Source of the DNA: Microbacterium sp. H83
GTDB taxonomy: Bacteria; Actinomycetota; Actinomycetes; Actinomycetales; Microbacteriaceae
Assembly: GCF_001650405.1 (NCBI RefSeq)
Contig: NZ_LWCU01000017.1
Coordinates: forward strand, 1-64,000
Reading direction: 5' to 3'
Length of the DNA stretch: 64,000 bases
In this document: piece after piece, positions 1 to 8,053 of the stretch
Layout of the letters: the number at the start of each line of letters is the position of its first letter
Numbering within the stretch: position 1 is the first letter of the stretch
Position numbers and translations under genes: made by a program
Notes under the pieces: model-generated
What the model was told of the DNA's origin: nothing
What the model saw: the letters and a program-made list of their open reading frames with translations, nothing else
Database searches by the model: none

Positions 1-538
1 GGAGGGAGTCGGCGGGGAGGGAATCGGATGCGTCGGGGGCGGTGAAGAAGGGATTGCGGGGTGCGTGCCGGGCCTCGAGCACCTCGTCGAGGTCGGGCAG
101 CGATGCCGCGCCGTTCGCGAGGGCCGTCCTGGTCGCCTCGCGGTTGTTCCGGTAGACGGTGTCGGCGTCGTCGGCCGCGGGGTTGACCCAGACGGCGGCG
201 ATGAGCGCGTGCGTGTCCGCGGCGTCGCGCGGGATCACTCCGTCGGCCATCGCATCCGCCACGCCCGCGGCGACCCCGGCCTGCGCCGGACCCCAGATCA
301 GGAGGCCGTGCTCATCGCTCGCCGGCGCCGCCTTGGTGACGAACAGCGTCAGCGGCTTGACGGGGAGCGAAGGACGGAGGACGGCGACGAACGGGACGTG
401 CCCCTGGCTGGGGCCGGCGAGGGCCGTGGCCCACGCCGTCCCCGCCGGACCCTCGCGATGACCGAGCACCGTGTTGATGTGCGCGGCGTTCGCGCCGTCA
501 CCGACGAAGCTCTCTCCGAGCTGGAGGGTCGAGGTCAT
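1..538 (-). CDS. fae: Formaldehyde-activating enzyme (Fae) homologue, partial at window edge
   Basis: Translated from the ATG at 538, the minus strand is open for 179 codons and runs off the window. The N-terminus reads GESFVGDGANAAHINTVLG, followed by GTAWATALAGPSQGH and KPLTLFVTKA. Later come GPAQAGVAAGVADAMADGVIP and VWVNPAADDADTVYRNNREA. This matches Fae proteins along nearly the whole family length (about 170 residues), including the His in AHIN (His20), which is the catalytic His in characterised Fae. Fae normally condenses formaldehyde with tetrahydromethanopterin in methylotrophs and methanogens. The ATG overlaps the binding-protein stop (TGATG), so the gene is translationally coupled to a betaine-type ABC operon. 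The C-terminal tail (HAPRNPFFTAPDASDSLPAD) goes slightly beyond the usual Fae end and its stop is not visible. The family call is strong; the physiological acceptor is unknown. Confidence 0.86.
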   Translation of the reverse strand, partial: MTSTLQLGESFVGDGANAAHINTVLGHREGPAGTAWATALAGPSQGHVPFVAVLRPSLPVKPLTLFVTKAAPASDEHGLLIWGPAQAGVAAGVADAMADGVIPRDAADTHALIAAVWVNPAADDADTVYRNNREATRTALANGAASLPDLDEVLEARHAPRNPFFTAPDASDSLPADSL

Positions 539-1470
539 CAGATGAGTCCCTGCTCCTCGAGCCAGTCGATCGCGACGTCCTCGGGGTCCTCGCCGTCGAC
601 GTCGACCTTGGCGTTGAGCTCCTGCATGACCTCGGTCGTCAGCAGCGGGCTCAGCTCGGCCAGCACGTCGGCGACCTCGGGGTAGTCGTCGAGGGTGCTC
701 TGCTTGAGCGTGAAGCCGCCCTGGTAGCTCGGGAAGAACTCCTTGTCGTCCTCCATGACCACGAGGTCGAGCGCCGGGATGCGGCCGTCGGTCTGGAACA
801 CCTCGCCGAAGTTGCAGTCGTCGCCCTTCTGGGTGGCCGTGTAGATGACGCCCGTGTCGAGCATCGTGATCGAGGCGTCGAAGCCGTACGCCTCTGTGAG
901 GCCCGGCATGCCGTCATCGCGGGTCGAGAACTCGCTCTCGATGCAGAAGGTCTGGTCGGTGGCCGGGAGAGCGGCCACGTCGCTCAGAGTCTTCACGCCG
1001 AGCTCGTCGGCCTCGCTCTGGCGGATCGCGAACGCGTAGGTGTTGTTGAAGGGTGCGGGATCGAGCCAGGCGATGCCGTTCTCGGCGTCCGCCTCCTTGA
1101 CGGCGTCGAACTGCTCCTCGGCGCCCTGCACCGGGGTGGTGTTGCCGTTGTAGGTGATCCACGATGTGCCGGTGTACTCCCAGTAGCCGAGGAACTGGTC
1201 GTTCTCGAGCGCCTGGCGCACGTTGGCGGAGCCGACGAGCTTGGTGTTCGCCTCGACGTCGGCACCGTGGGCGTTGAGCAGCTCGGCGGTCATGTACGCG
1301 AGGATGTACTGCTCCGAGAAGTCCTTCGAGCCGATCTCGCCGGTGAGACCGTCGAGCTCGTCGCCCTGTGCTCCGGCGCCGCCCCCTCCCCCGGACGAGC
1401 AGCCGGTGAGCAGCAGAGCGCCGGCGGCGAGCGCCGCGAGCGAGGCGGAGGCGAGGGTACGCGTTTTCAT
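538..1470 (-). CDS. Glycine betaine/choline-type ABC transporter substrate-binding lipoprotein (OpuAC/ProX family)
   Basis: A 310-residue extracytoplasmic solute receptor. It has a lipoprotein signal peptide with lipobox LLTGC (Cys24) and a Ser/Gly linker. The OpuAC-type domain begins at about residue 45 (GSKDFSEQYILAYMTAELL) and includes YWEYTGTSW near residues 95-105, where family members place aromatic ligand-box residues. It should deliver a quaternary amine or related osmolyte to the two permeases and ATPase encoded upstream on the same strand. It is fourth in the operon, with a 79-base gap after the second permease, and its stop overlaps the fae start. Whether the ligand is betaine, choline, carnitine or another N-methylated compound cannot be read from sequence. 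The linked fae makes an N-methylated substrate attractive. Confidence 0.9.
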   Translation of the reverse strand: MKTRTLASASLAALAAGALLLTGCSSGGGGGAGAQGDELDGLTGEIGSKDFSEQYILAYMTAELLNAHGADVEANTKLVGSANVRQALENDQFLGYWEYTGTSWITYNGNTTPVQGAEEQFDAVKEADAENGIAWLDPAPFNNTYAFAIRQSEADELGVKTLSDVAALPATDQTFCIESEFSTRDDGMPGLTEAYGFDASITMLDTGVIYTATQKGDDCNFGEVFQTDGRIPALDLVVMEDDKEFFPSYQGGFTLKQSTLDDYPEVADVLAELSPLLTTEVMQELNAKVDVDGEDPEDVAIDWLEEQGLI

Positions 1471-1549
1471 TGCGGTTTCCTTTCGGGAAGGGAGCGGTGT
1501 GACGTGCGGTGGTGCGAGGTGCGGGTGATGCTGAGGTGAGCGGGAGGGC

Positions 1550-2341
1550 TCAGAGGCCCTTGGGTCGGACGATGTCCTCCACGACGCCGGCCGCCCAGTC
1601 GATGAGCACGGCGATCGAGGCGACGAGGACGGCCCCGACGACGAGCACCGGGTAGCGCTGGAGCTTGAGGCCGTTGATGATCATGTCGCCGAGACCGCCG
1701 GCGTTGATGAAGGTCGCGACGGTCGCGACACCGACCGCGAAGACGAGGGCGGTGCGCAGCCCGGCGAGGATCACCGGCGACGCGAGCGGCAGCTCCACCC
1801 GGCGCAGCACCTGGGCAGGCCGCATGCCCATCCCTCGCGCGGACTCCTTGATGCTCGGGTCGACCTGGGCGAGCCCCGTGATCGTGTTCTGCAGCACCGG
1901 GAGGAAGGAGTAGACCACGAGGGCGACGAGAGCCGTGGTGAAGCCGGTCTGCCACACGATCGCGAGCAGGATCACGACGCCGATCGCCGGTGTGGCCTGA
2001 CCGACGTTGGCGATGCCGATGACGATGCCGCGGAACACCCGCGACCTGGAGCGACTCACGGCGATGCCCGCGGGGATCGCGAGAACGGCGACGAGCACCG
2101 ACGCGATGATCGACAGCACGAGGTGCTCGCCGATGCGGGCCGTGATGTAGTCGGCGTTGAGCGTGCGCTGCTCGATCGAGTCGAGCTCGAGGCCGGAGAT
2201 CCACACGTAGGTCAGGAGCAGCACGACCGCGACCACGATCAGCGGCATCGTGCGGCGCAGCAGCACCGGCATCCCGCGGCGAGTCGCCGGTTGCGTCTGC
2301 AGCACCGTCGTCGCCGACGGGACCACCTGGGGCGCGGACAC
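1550..2341 (-). CDS. Osmoprotectant-type ABC transporter permease 2 (OpuCB/OpuCD family)
   Basis: A 263-residue inner-membrane permease with an N-terminal Gln/Thr-rich cytoplasmic tail and about six membrane segments. The EAA-type loop is SIKESARGMGMRPAQVLRRVELPLA (about residues 164-188), the contact site for the ATPase. The start is GTG at 2341, two bases after the ATPase stop, so translation is probably coupled. It pairs with the shorter permease encoded at 3374-4039 to form a heterodimeric channel, the usual OpuC/ProWX-like layout. It is longer than its partner and has a loop between the first two segments (SGLELDSIEQRTLNADYITARIGEHL). Confidence 0.88.
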   Translation of the reverse strand: MSAPQVVPSATTVLQTQPATRRGMPVLLRRTMPLIVVAVVLLLTYVWISGLELDSIEQRTLNADYITARIGEHLVLSIIASVLVAVLAIPAGIAVSRSRSRVFRGIVIGIANVGQATPAIGVVILLAIVWQTGFTTALVALVVYSFLPVLQNTITGLAQVDPSIKESARGMGMRPAQVLRRVELPLASPVILAGLRTALVFAVGVATVATFINAGGLGDMIINGLKLQRYPVLVVGAVLVASIAVLIDWAAGVVEDIVRPKGL

Positions 2342-2343
2342 GC

Positions 2344-3381
2344 TCAGACCTCCCCGGTGCGACGCGCCGGCCCCTCGGCCCCGAGCGCGGCGGAGATCGC
2401 GGCCTGGTCGATGGAGCCGACCACGACGCCCGCCCGCGTCACGTTCACGCGCGGTGCTCCGGTGAGCACGAGCGTGTCGAGCGCTTCGCGCAGGGACGCC
2501 TGTTCGTCGACGGTTGCGCCGGGCGCCGCGGCATCCGGCGATCCGATGCGCGCCTCGGAGACGAGGATGAGCGCGAGCCTCTTGAGCGCGGCCCCCTCGC
2601 CGATGAAGGAGCGGACGTAGTCGTTGGCGGGGTTCGCGAGGATCCTGGCCGGGGTGTCGAACTGCTCGATCTGGCTGCGATCGCTGAGCACCGCGATGCG
2701 GTCGCCCATGCGGATGGCCTCTTCGAAGTCGTGGGTGACGAAGATGATGGTCTTGCCGATGTCGGCCTGCAGGCGCAGGAACTCCGCCTGCAGCTTCTCG
2801 CGCGTGATCGGGTCGGTGGCGCCGAACGGCTCGTCCATCAGCATGACGGGAGGGTCGGCGGCGAGCGCACGGGCGACGCCCACACGCTGCTGCTGGCCGC
2901 CCGAGAGCTGTCGGGGGTAGCGCTGCGCGAACACACCGGGGTCGAGCTGCACGGTGCGCAGGAGCTCGTCGACGCGCTCGGCCGTGCGGGACTTCGACCA
3001 GCCGAGCAGCTTCGGGACGATGGCGATGTTCTCGGCGATGGTGAAGTGGGGGAATAGGCCGATCTGCTGGATCACGTATCCGATGTGCCGGCGCAGCTCG
3101 TTGCCGTCGAGCGACAGCACGTCGTCGCCGTTGATGCGGATGGAGCCCGACGTCGGCTCGATGATCCGGTTGATCATCTTCATCGTCGTCGTCTTGCCGC
3201 AGCCGCTGGGTCCGACGAACATGACCAGCTCGCCGGGCTCGATGCGCATCGAGAAGTCCTCGACGGCGGGAGCCTGCTGCCCCTGGTACTGCTTCGTGAT
3301 GTGATCGAGCACGATGTCGACGCCGCCCTGCTGGGCTGCGAGCGAGGTGAGAACGCCGGTGTTCGTGGTGATGTCAGGCAC
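2344..3381 (-). CDS. Osmoprotectant ABC transporter ATP-binding protein (OpuCA/ProV family)
   Basis: A 345-residue ATPase subunit. Walker A GPSGCGKTT lies at about residues 57-65, the Q-loop follows as IQQIGLFPHFT, the signature LSGGQQQR starts at residue 159, and Walker B VMLMDEP ends near 185. The H-loop is VTHDFEEA. A C-terminal extension of about 80 residues contains one degenerate CBS-like repeat (EQASLREALDTLVLTGAPRVNVTRAGVVVGSI). In OpuA-type proteins CBS pairs sense ionic strength; only about one repeat is visible here, so osmotic gating may be lost or altered. The gene overlaps the end of the first permease gene by 8 bases and is followed after 2 bases by the second permease. Confidence 0.9.
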   Translation of the reverse strand: MPDITTNTGVLTSLAAQQGGVDIVLDHITKQYQGQQAPAVEDFSMRIEPGELVMFVGPSGCGKTTTMKMINRIIEPTSGSIRINGDDVLSLDGNELRRHIGYVIQQIGLFPHFTIAENIAIVPKLLGWSKSRTAERVDELLRTVQLDPGVFAQRYPRQLSGGQQQRVGVARALAADPPVMLMDEPFGATDPITREKLQAEFLRLQADIGKTIIFVTHDFEEAIRMGDRIAVLSDRSQIEQFDTPARILANPANDYVRSFIGEGAALKRLALILVSEARIGSPDAAAPGATVDEQASLREALDTLVLTGAPRVNVTRAGVVVGSIDQAAISAALGAEGPARRTGEV

Positions 3382-4039
3382 GGAGACCCCTTGAGGTGGT
3401 GAGACGGGAGACGAGCACGAGGATGCCGTCGAGGACGAGCGCGAGGATGATCACGGCGACCGTGCCGGTGAGCGCGTAGTTGAGTGCGTTCTTCGAGCCG
3501 AGCGAGCTCAGCCCCTTGAAGATGTACTCGCCGAGGCCGGGGCCGGCGACGTAGGCGGCGATCGCCGCGATCCCGACCGTGAGCTGCGCGGCGACGCGAA
3601 TGCCGGTCATGATCACCGGCCAGGCGATCGGGAGCTGCACGGTGAAGAGGATGCGGGCGGGGCCGAGCCCCATGCCCCGCGCCGATTCGAGCACGGAGAG
3701 CGGCACCTCGCGGAGTCCGACGACCGTGTTCCGGACGACCGGCAGCAGGGAGTAGAACACCAGCGCGACGACCGTGGGAAGCCAGCCGAGACCGAGGACC
3801 GGGCTGAGGAGCGCCAGCAGCGCGAGCGAGGGGATCGTGATCGCGACGGCCGCCGCGGTGAGCACCGAGGTCCGGGCGATCCGGTGGTCGCGGACGAGGA
3901 TGCCGAGACCGATGCCGATGACGGCCGCGAGCAGCACCGAGACGACGACCACGACGAGATGGTCTCGGGTGAGTTCGAGCACGTCGTCGGCGCGACGCTC
4001 GAGGAAGGCCATGAGGTCTTCCCAGTTGAATCCGGTCAA
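3374..4039 (-). CDS. Osmoprotectant-type ABC transporter permease 1
   Basis: First gene of the minus-strand transport operon, 221 residues. A short amphipathic N-terminus (NWEDLMAFLERRADDVLELTRDHL) precedes five to six membrane helices. The EAA-type motif is SVLESARGMGLGPARILFTVQLPIAWP at about residues 115-140. Its size is typical of OpuCB/OpuCD permeases, which work as a pair with a second permease and one ATPase. The start is ATG at 4039, preceded on the coding strand by AGGAGCCCC. The divergent IclR gene lies 116 bases away, suggesting that regulator controls this promoter. Confidence 0.88.
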   Translation of the reverse strand: MTGFNWEDLMAFLERRADDVLELTRDHLVVVVVSVLLAAVIGIGLGILVRDHRIARTSVLTAAAVAITIPSLALLALLSPVLGLGWLPTVVALVFYSLLPVVRNTVVGLREVPLSVLESARGMGLGPARILFTVQLPIAWPVIMTGIRVAAQLTVGIAAIAAYVAGPGLGEYIFKGLSSLGSKNALNYALTGTVAVIILALVLDGILVLVSRLTTSRGLRA

Positions 4040-4117
4040 GAGGGGCTCCTGTCTCGTCGTTGAGGCCGGTACCGGGCTGAGATCAAGGTAACCCCTGTGG
4101 CCATTTCGTCAAATAGT

Positions 4118-4134
4118 GTTGCTTATATGGCAAC
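4118..4134. promoter_or_regulatory. Inverted repeat in the IclR/transport-operon intergenic region (candidate operator)
   Basis: GTTGC, 7 bases (TTATATG), then GCAAC gives a 5-bp-arm inverted repeat. It lies between the divergent transport operon (start 4039) and the iclR-type gene (start 4156). It is in the most AT-rich part of the 116-base gap, 22 bases before the regulator start, where an autoregulatory IclR site would be expected. No binding evidence exists; arms this short can arise by chance. Confidence 0.4.
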
Positions 4135-4155
4135 GATGCGACGTACACTCGAGGG

Positions 4156-5007
4156 ATGACTCCCTCACCGGCATCAGGACCCCGCCGCAACTCCTCCGGC
4201 CTCGGCCGCGACATCGAGATCCTTGAGCTCCTCGGGGCCGACGACGCGCTGCGCTCCGGCGGGCTGGGGGTGTCACAGGTCGCGCAGCTGACGGGGCGCG
4301 ACAAGGCAGTGGTGTCGCGCACACTCGCGACGCTCGCCGAGACGGGGCTCGTGGAGCGCGACGAGGAGACGCTCCGGTATCTGCTCGGCCCGCGCCTCTA
4401 CGCGCTGGCCGCGCACACGGCCAGCTCCACCCTCGTCCACGCCTCGCGCAGCATCCTGCGCCGACTGGTCCAGTCCACCCGCGAGACGAGCCACCTGTGC
4501 GTCCTGCGCGGAGGCAACGTCCTGACCCTGCTCAGCGAACTCAGCCCCCACGACGTGCGCACGACCGGCTGGGCGGGAACGACCACCGCCGCGTGGCGGA
4601 CGCCGTCGGGGCGCGCGCTCCTCAGCGATTGGGACGAGGAGTCGCTGTCCCGGTGGTACGACGACCACGGCCAGGATCAGCCGCTCGTCGGGCGCTTCGA
4701 TCAGGCGGACCCGTCGGGCTTCCCGGTGCTCGACGCTCCCCCACCCGGCAACTCGCCGGTCACCGATCTCGCGAGCCTGCTCGCCGAGCTCGCCCGCATC
4801 CGTGAACAGGGCTACGCGCTGTCCGATGAGGAGCTCGAGTTCGGGGTCGTCGCGGCATCCGCCCCGATCATCGACTTCACGGGACGGATCGTCGCCGCCG
4901 TCAACGTGAGCGCTCCGAAAGCACGGATCGGTCCGCGCCTCGAGGCCTTGGGCGGCCTCGTCTCGCGCGCGGCCCGCGAGCTGTCGTCGCGTCTCGGCGC
5001 CGGCTAG
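4156..5007 (+). CDS. IclR-family transcriptional regulator
   Basis: A 283-residue regulator. An N-terminal winged-helix (about residues 15-80; LGVSQVAQLTGRDKAVVSRTLATLAETGLVERDEETLRYLLGPRLYAL) is followed by an IclR effector domain. That domain has the typical late motif EELEFGVVAASAPIIDFTGRIVAAVNVSAP (about residues 225-255). The helix-turn-helix is unusual for the family in reading GRDKAVVSRTLATL. The gene is divergent from the betaine-type transport/fae operon and is the most likely local controller, either repressing until substrate is present or activating. The ATG at 4156 has GAGGG directly upstream. Confidence 0.9.
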   Translation: MTPSPASGPRRNSSGLGRDIEILELLGADDALRSGGLGVSQVAQLTGRDKAVVSRTLATLAETGLVERDEETLRYLLGPRLYALAAHTASSTLVHASRSILRRLVQSTRETSHLCVLRGGNVLTLLSELSPHDVRTTGWAGTTTAAWRTPSGRALLSDWDEESLSRWYDDHGQDQPLVGRFDQADPSGFPVLDAPPPGNSPVTDLASLLAELARIREQGYALSDEELEFGVVAASAPIIDFTGRIVAAVNVSAPKARIGPRLEALGGLVSRAARELSSRLGAG

Positions 5008-5027
5008 GGCGCAGGAAAGGCAGCCGC

Positions 5028-6059
5028 TCAGCGCGAGGGCGGCGCCGTGCTCGCGCGCACCACGAGCTCGGTTCCGACGAGGGGCGTCTGCAGCCGCTCG
5101 CCGCCGTCGAGCTCGGCCAGCAGGGCGTCGACCGCCAGCGCGCCGACCTTCTCAGGATGCTGCTGCACGGTCGTGAGCGGCGGCCACAGCTGCGCGGCGT
5201 CCGGCAGACCGTCGAAACCCACGACGCTGACATGGCCGGGGATGTCGCGCCCCGCCTCGCGGAAGGCCCTCACGACCCCGATCGCCATCTGGTCGTTCGC
5301 CGCGAAGACCGCGGTGACCTCGGGCAGCTCGCGCAGACGGACCCCCGCGGTGTAGCCGGACTCCGCGGTCCAGTCGCCCTGCAGCGGCTCCGGCGCCGAC
5401 AGTCCGCGGCCGACCAGGGTCTCGCGCCACGACTCGCGCCGCCGCTCTGCCGAGTAGGACTTCGCGGGGCCGGCGACGTGCCACACGGTCGCGTGCCCCA
5501 GGTCGAGAAGGTGCTCCGTCGCGAGCCGCGCTCCCTGCGCTTGGTCCGTGTCGACGAAGAGATGCGTCGAGCCGCGGTTCGAGTCCACCAGCACGACCGG
5601 CAGTCCGTCGGGGATCTCGACCTCGGCCTCGTCGAGCTGATGCGCCTCGATCACGATGATGATGCCGTCGACCGCGTGCTCCTCGAGCCGTCGGAAGGCT
5701 CCGGCGACGGTGTCGCGGGCGCTGGACTCGACCGGGATGAGCGTCAGCGCGTATCCCCTCTGCGAGGCGCGCACGGCGATCGCGTCGAGCGTGCGCTGGT
5801 TGCCGTAGGAGCTGAACGAGAACATGATCACGCCGATCGCGCGGAAGCGTCCGGAGCGGAGTGCCCGCGCGGCGCTGTTGGGGCGGTATCCGAGACGCTG
5901 CATGGCGTCCTCCACCCGTTCGCGCGTCGCCGCTCCGACGTACCCCCGGGCGTTGACGACGCGCGAGACCGTCTGGCCGGAGACGCCCGCCTCGCGGGCG
6001 ACGTCCTCCATCGAGGGGTCCCTGCGCCGCTGCGGCGCCTCTGCCGACTGTTCCGACAT
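5028..6059 (-). CDS. LacI-family transcriptional regulator of the sugar ABC/beta-galactosidase operon
   Basis: About 343 residues. The N-terminal LacI HTH is SMEDVAREAGVSGQTVSRVVNARGYV, with the hinge sequence YRPNSAARALRSGR. A periplasmic-binding-like effector domain follows (IGVIMFSFSSYGNQ through to the end), with the conserved NDQMAIGVVRAF and FDGLPDAA segments. I chose the ATG at 6059, which has GGATGAG eight bases upstream; GTG codons at 6062 and 6068 are alternatives. It is divergent from the sugar transporter and has two identical 16-bp operator-like sites in the shared intergenic region, so it probably represses both directions until a galactoside-type inducer binds. Confidence 0.9.
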   Translation of the reverse strand: MSEQSAEAPQRRRDPSMEDVAREAGVSGQTVSRVVNARGYVGAATRERVEDAMQRLGYRPNSAARALRSGRFRAIGVIMFSFSSYGNQRTLDAIAVRASQRGYALTLIPVESSARDTVAGAFRRLEEHAVDGIIIVIEAHQLDEAEVEIPDGLPVVLVDSNRGSTHLFVDTDQAQGARLATEHLLDLGHATVWHVAGPAKSYSAERRRESWRETLVGRGLSAPEPLQGDWTAESGYTAGVRLRELPEVTAVFAANDQMAIGVVRAFREAGRDIPGHVSVVGFDGLPDAAQLWPPLTTVQQHPEKVGALAVDALLAELDGGERLQTPLVGTELVVRASTAPPSR

Positions 6060-6081
6060 CACGGTCACTCATCCGTTCGTG

Positions 6082-6097
6082 TGTTGACGTTGACACA
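6082..6097. promoter_or_regulatory. LacI-type operator copy 1
   Basis: TGTTGACGTTGACACA, a pseudo-palindrome centred on a CG step as in LacI-family operators. It is repeated exactly at 6116-6131. It sits just before the lacI-type start and could autoregulate it. Confidence 0.65.
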
Positions 6098-6115
6098 TTA
6101 GCAGCGGATCACATA

Positions 6116-6131
6116 TGTTGACGTTGACACA
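6116..6131. promoter_or_regulatory. LacI-type operator copy 2
   Basis: An exact second copy of TGTTGACGTTGACACA, 34 bases (start to start) from the first and 40 bases upstream of the permease start. Two identical sites this close suggest cooperative binding of regulator dimers over a divergent promoter. Confidence 0.65.
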
Positions 6132-6170
6132 CGGCGCCGTGAGCGCCCGATTTCTAAGAAGGTCTCGTCG

Positions 6171-7088
6171 ATGACGACTCACAACTCCGCGGTGCTCGCG
6201 GACAGCGGCATCCGCCGGCGCGAGAAGCGCGACTGGAAGGGATGGGCCTTCGTCGGTCCCTTCATGGTCGTCTTCGCGCTGGTCTTCCTCACGCCTCTCG
6301 CGTACTCGGTCTATCTCAGCTTCTTCCAGGAGAGGCTCATCGGCGGCACCGCGTTCGTCGGCGTCGACAACTACGTCCGCGCACTGACCGACTCGCAGTT
6401 CTGGGAGGCCTTCCTCCGGGTGCTGCTGTTCCTCGTCGTGCAGGTGCCGATCATGCTCGCCCTCGCGCTCGCGGCCGCCCTGGCTCTCGACAGCGCGCGT
6501 CTGCGCGGAGCGTCGTTCTTCCGCATCCTCATCTTCCTGCCGTATGCGGTGCCCGCCGTCGTGGCGGTGCTCATGTGGGGATACATCTACGGCGACCAGT
6601 TCGGTCTGACCTCGAACCTCAACGACTTCCTCGGCAGCGACGTCTTCACGCCCTTCGCACGAGAGTGGATCCTCGTGTCGATCGGCAACATCGTGACGTG
6701 GCAGTTCGTGGGCTACAACATGCTGATCTTCTACTCCTCGCTGAAGACCATCCCCACCGACATGTACGAGGCGGCGTCGCTCGACGGTGCCGGCGTGTGG
6801 CGCACGATCTTCTCGATCAAGATCCCTTCGGTGCGCGGCGCCCTCGTGATCGCGACCATCTTCTCGATCATCGGCAGCTTCCAGCTGTTCAACGAGCCGA
6901 ACATCCTGCGTCCGCTCGCCCCGAACGTCATCACGACCTTCTTCACGCCCAACATGTACGCCTACAACCTGTCGTTCGCCGGGCAGCAGTTCAACTACGC
7001 CGCGACCATCGCCATCATCATGGGCGTCATCACCGCGGTCATCGCCTATGTCGTGCAGCTGCGCGGCTCGAAGTCGGAGGTGCGCTGA
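6171..7088 (+). CDS. Carbohydrate ABC transporter permease (MalF/UgpA-like)
   Basis: A 305-residue CUT1-type permease with a short basic N-terminus (RRREKRDWKGW) and six predicted membrane helices. The EAA loop is EAASLDGAGVWRTIFSIKIPSVRGA at about residues 201-226. It forms a heterodimeric channel with the next gene. An AAGAAGG Shine-Dalgarno precedes the ATG at 6171. It is the first gene of the LacI-controlled operon. As is common for actinobacterial CUT1 importers, no ATPase gene is present; an MsiK-type shared ATPase elsewhere is presumably used. The neighbouring GH35 enzyme suggests a beta-galactoside oligosaccharide as substrate. Confidence 0.9.
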   Translation: MTTHNSAVLADSGIRRREKRDWKGWAFVGPFMVVFALVFLTPLAYSVYLSFFQERLIGGTAFVGVDNYVRALTDSQFWEAFLRVLLFLVVQVPIMLALALAAALALDSARLRGASFFRILIFLPYAVPAVVAVLMWGYIYGDQFGLTSNLNDFLGSDVFTPFAREWILVSIGNIVTWQFVGYNMLIFYSSLKTIPTDMYEAASLDGAGVWRTIFSIKIPSVRGALVIATIFSIIGSFQLFNEPNILRPLAPNVITTFFTPNMYAYNLSFAGQQFNYAATIAIIMGVITAVIAYVVQLRGSKSEVR

Positions 7089-7089
7089 C

Positions 7090-7980
7090 ATGGCACTCCC
7101 CCTCGCCCGCCCTGCGCAGAGGCGCAACGACCCGATGAACCCGAGGAAGTCGAAGATCCTCCTGATCGTGATGATCGGGTACGCCCTGTACACACTCATC
7201 CCGCTCGTGTGGCTGCTGTTCAGCGCGACCAAGACGCAGTCCGGGCTGTTCAGCTCGTTCGGGCTCTGGTTCGCCGACGACTTCGCGTTCTTCGACAACC
7301 TCACCGCGACGTTCGCCTATCGCGACGGCATCTTCCTTCGCTGGCTCGGCAACACCATGCTGTACGTCGTCGTCGGCGCCGGCGGCGCGACCCTGCTCGC
7401 CACGATGGCCGGATACGGGCTCGCCAAGTTCCGCTTCCCCGGCCGCCGCGCGGTGTTCGCGATCGTGCTCGGCGCGGTCGCCGTCCCCGGCACCGCGCTC
7501 GCGGTCCCGACCTTCCTGCTGTTCAGCGAGCTCGGGCTCACCAATACGCCGTGGGCCGTCATCATCCCCTCGCTCATCAGCCCGTTCGGCCTGTACCTGA
7601 TCTGGGTGTTCGCGACCGAGTCGGTGCCGACCGAGCTGCTCGAGGCGGCGCGCATCGACGGCGCCGGCGAGTTCCGCACGTTCTTCACGATCTCGATGCG
7701 GCTGCTGGCCCCCGGCATCGTGACGGTCGCGCTCTTCACCGTGGTCGCGACGTGGAACAACTACTTCCTGCCGCTCATCATGCTCTCCGACCCCGCCTGG
7801 TACCCGCTCACCGTCGGCCTCAACCAGTGGAGCGCGCAGGCCATCGGGGCGGGATCGCAGCCGATCTACAACCTCGTGATCATGGGGTCGCTGCTCACGA
7901 TCATCCCCATCGTCATCGCGTTCCTCCTGCTGCAGCGCTTCTGGCAGTCAGGTCTCACCGCGGGCAGCGTCAAGCAATAG
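7090..7980 (+). CDS. Carbohydrate ABC transporter permease (MalG/UgpE-like)
   Basis: A 296-residue second permease of the CUT1 importer with six predicted helices. The EAA motif is ELLEAARIDGAGEFRTFFTISMRLLAPG, and the C-terminal QRFWQSGLTAGSVKQ is typical of MalG-like proteins. I place the start at the ATG at 7090, one base after the preceding stop; an in-frame ATG at 7135 (MNPRKSK) is a possible shorter start. An upstream in-frame extension into the previous gene is unlikely to be used. Confidence 0.9.
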   Translation: MALPLARPAQRRNDPMNPRKSKILLIVMIGYALYTLIPLVWLLFSATKTQSGLFSSFGLWFADDFAFFDNLTATFAYRDGIFLRWLGNTMLYVVVGAGGATLLATMAGYGLAKFRFPGRRAVFAIVLGAVAVPGTALAVPTFLLFSELGLTNTPWAVIIPSLISPFGLYLIWVFATESVPTELLEAARIDGAGEFRTFFTISMRLLAPGIVTVALFTVVATWNNYFLPLIMLSDPAWYPLTVGLNQWSAQAIGAGSQPIYNLVIMGSLLTIIPIVIAFLLLQRFWQSGLTAGSVKQ

Positions 7981-8053
7981 CTCGCGGCATCCGCCCCTCA
8001 CCTCCCCGATACGTCGGTCCGACGCTGGACCGCACCCCCGAAAGGACACAGCA

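Noticed and set aside
6069..7304. 411-codon open frame on the minus strand
   Set aside because: It lies opposite the well-supported permease genes, has Arg/Asp/His-rich composition typical of antisense frames in GC-rich DNA, and contains no recognisable domain.
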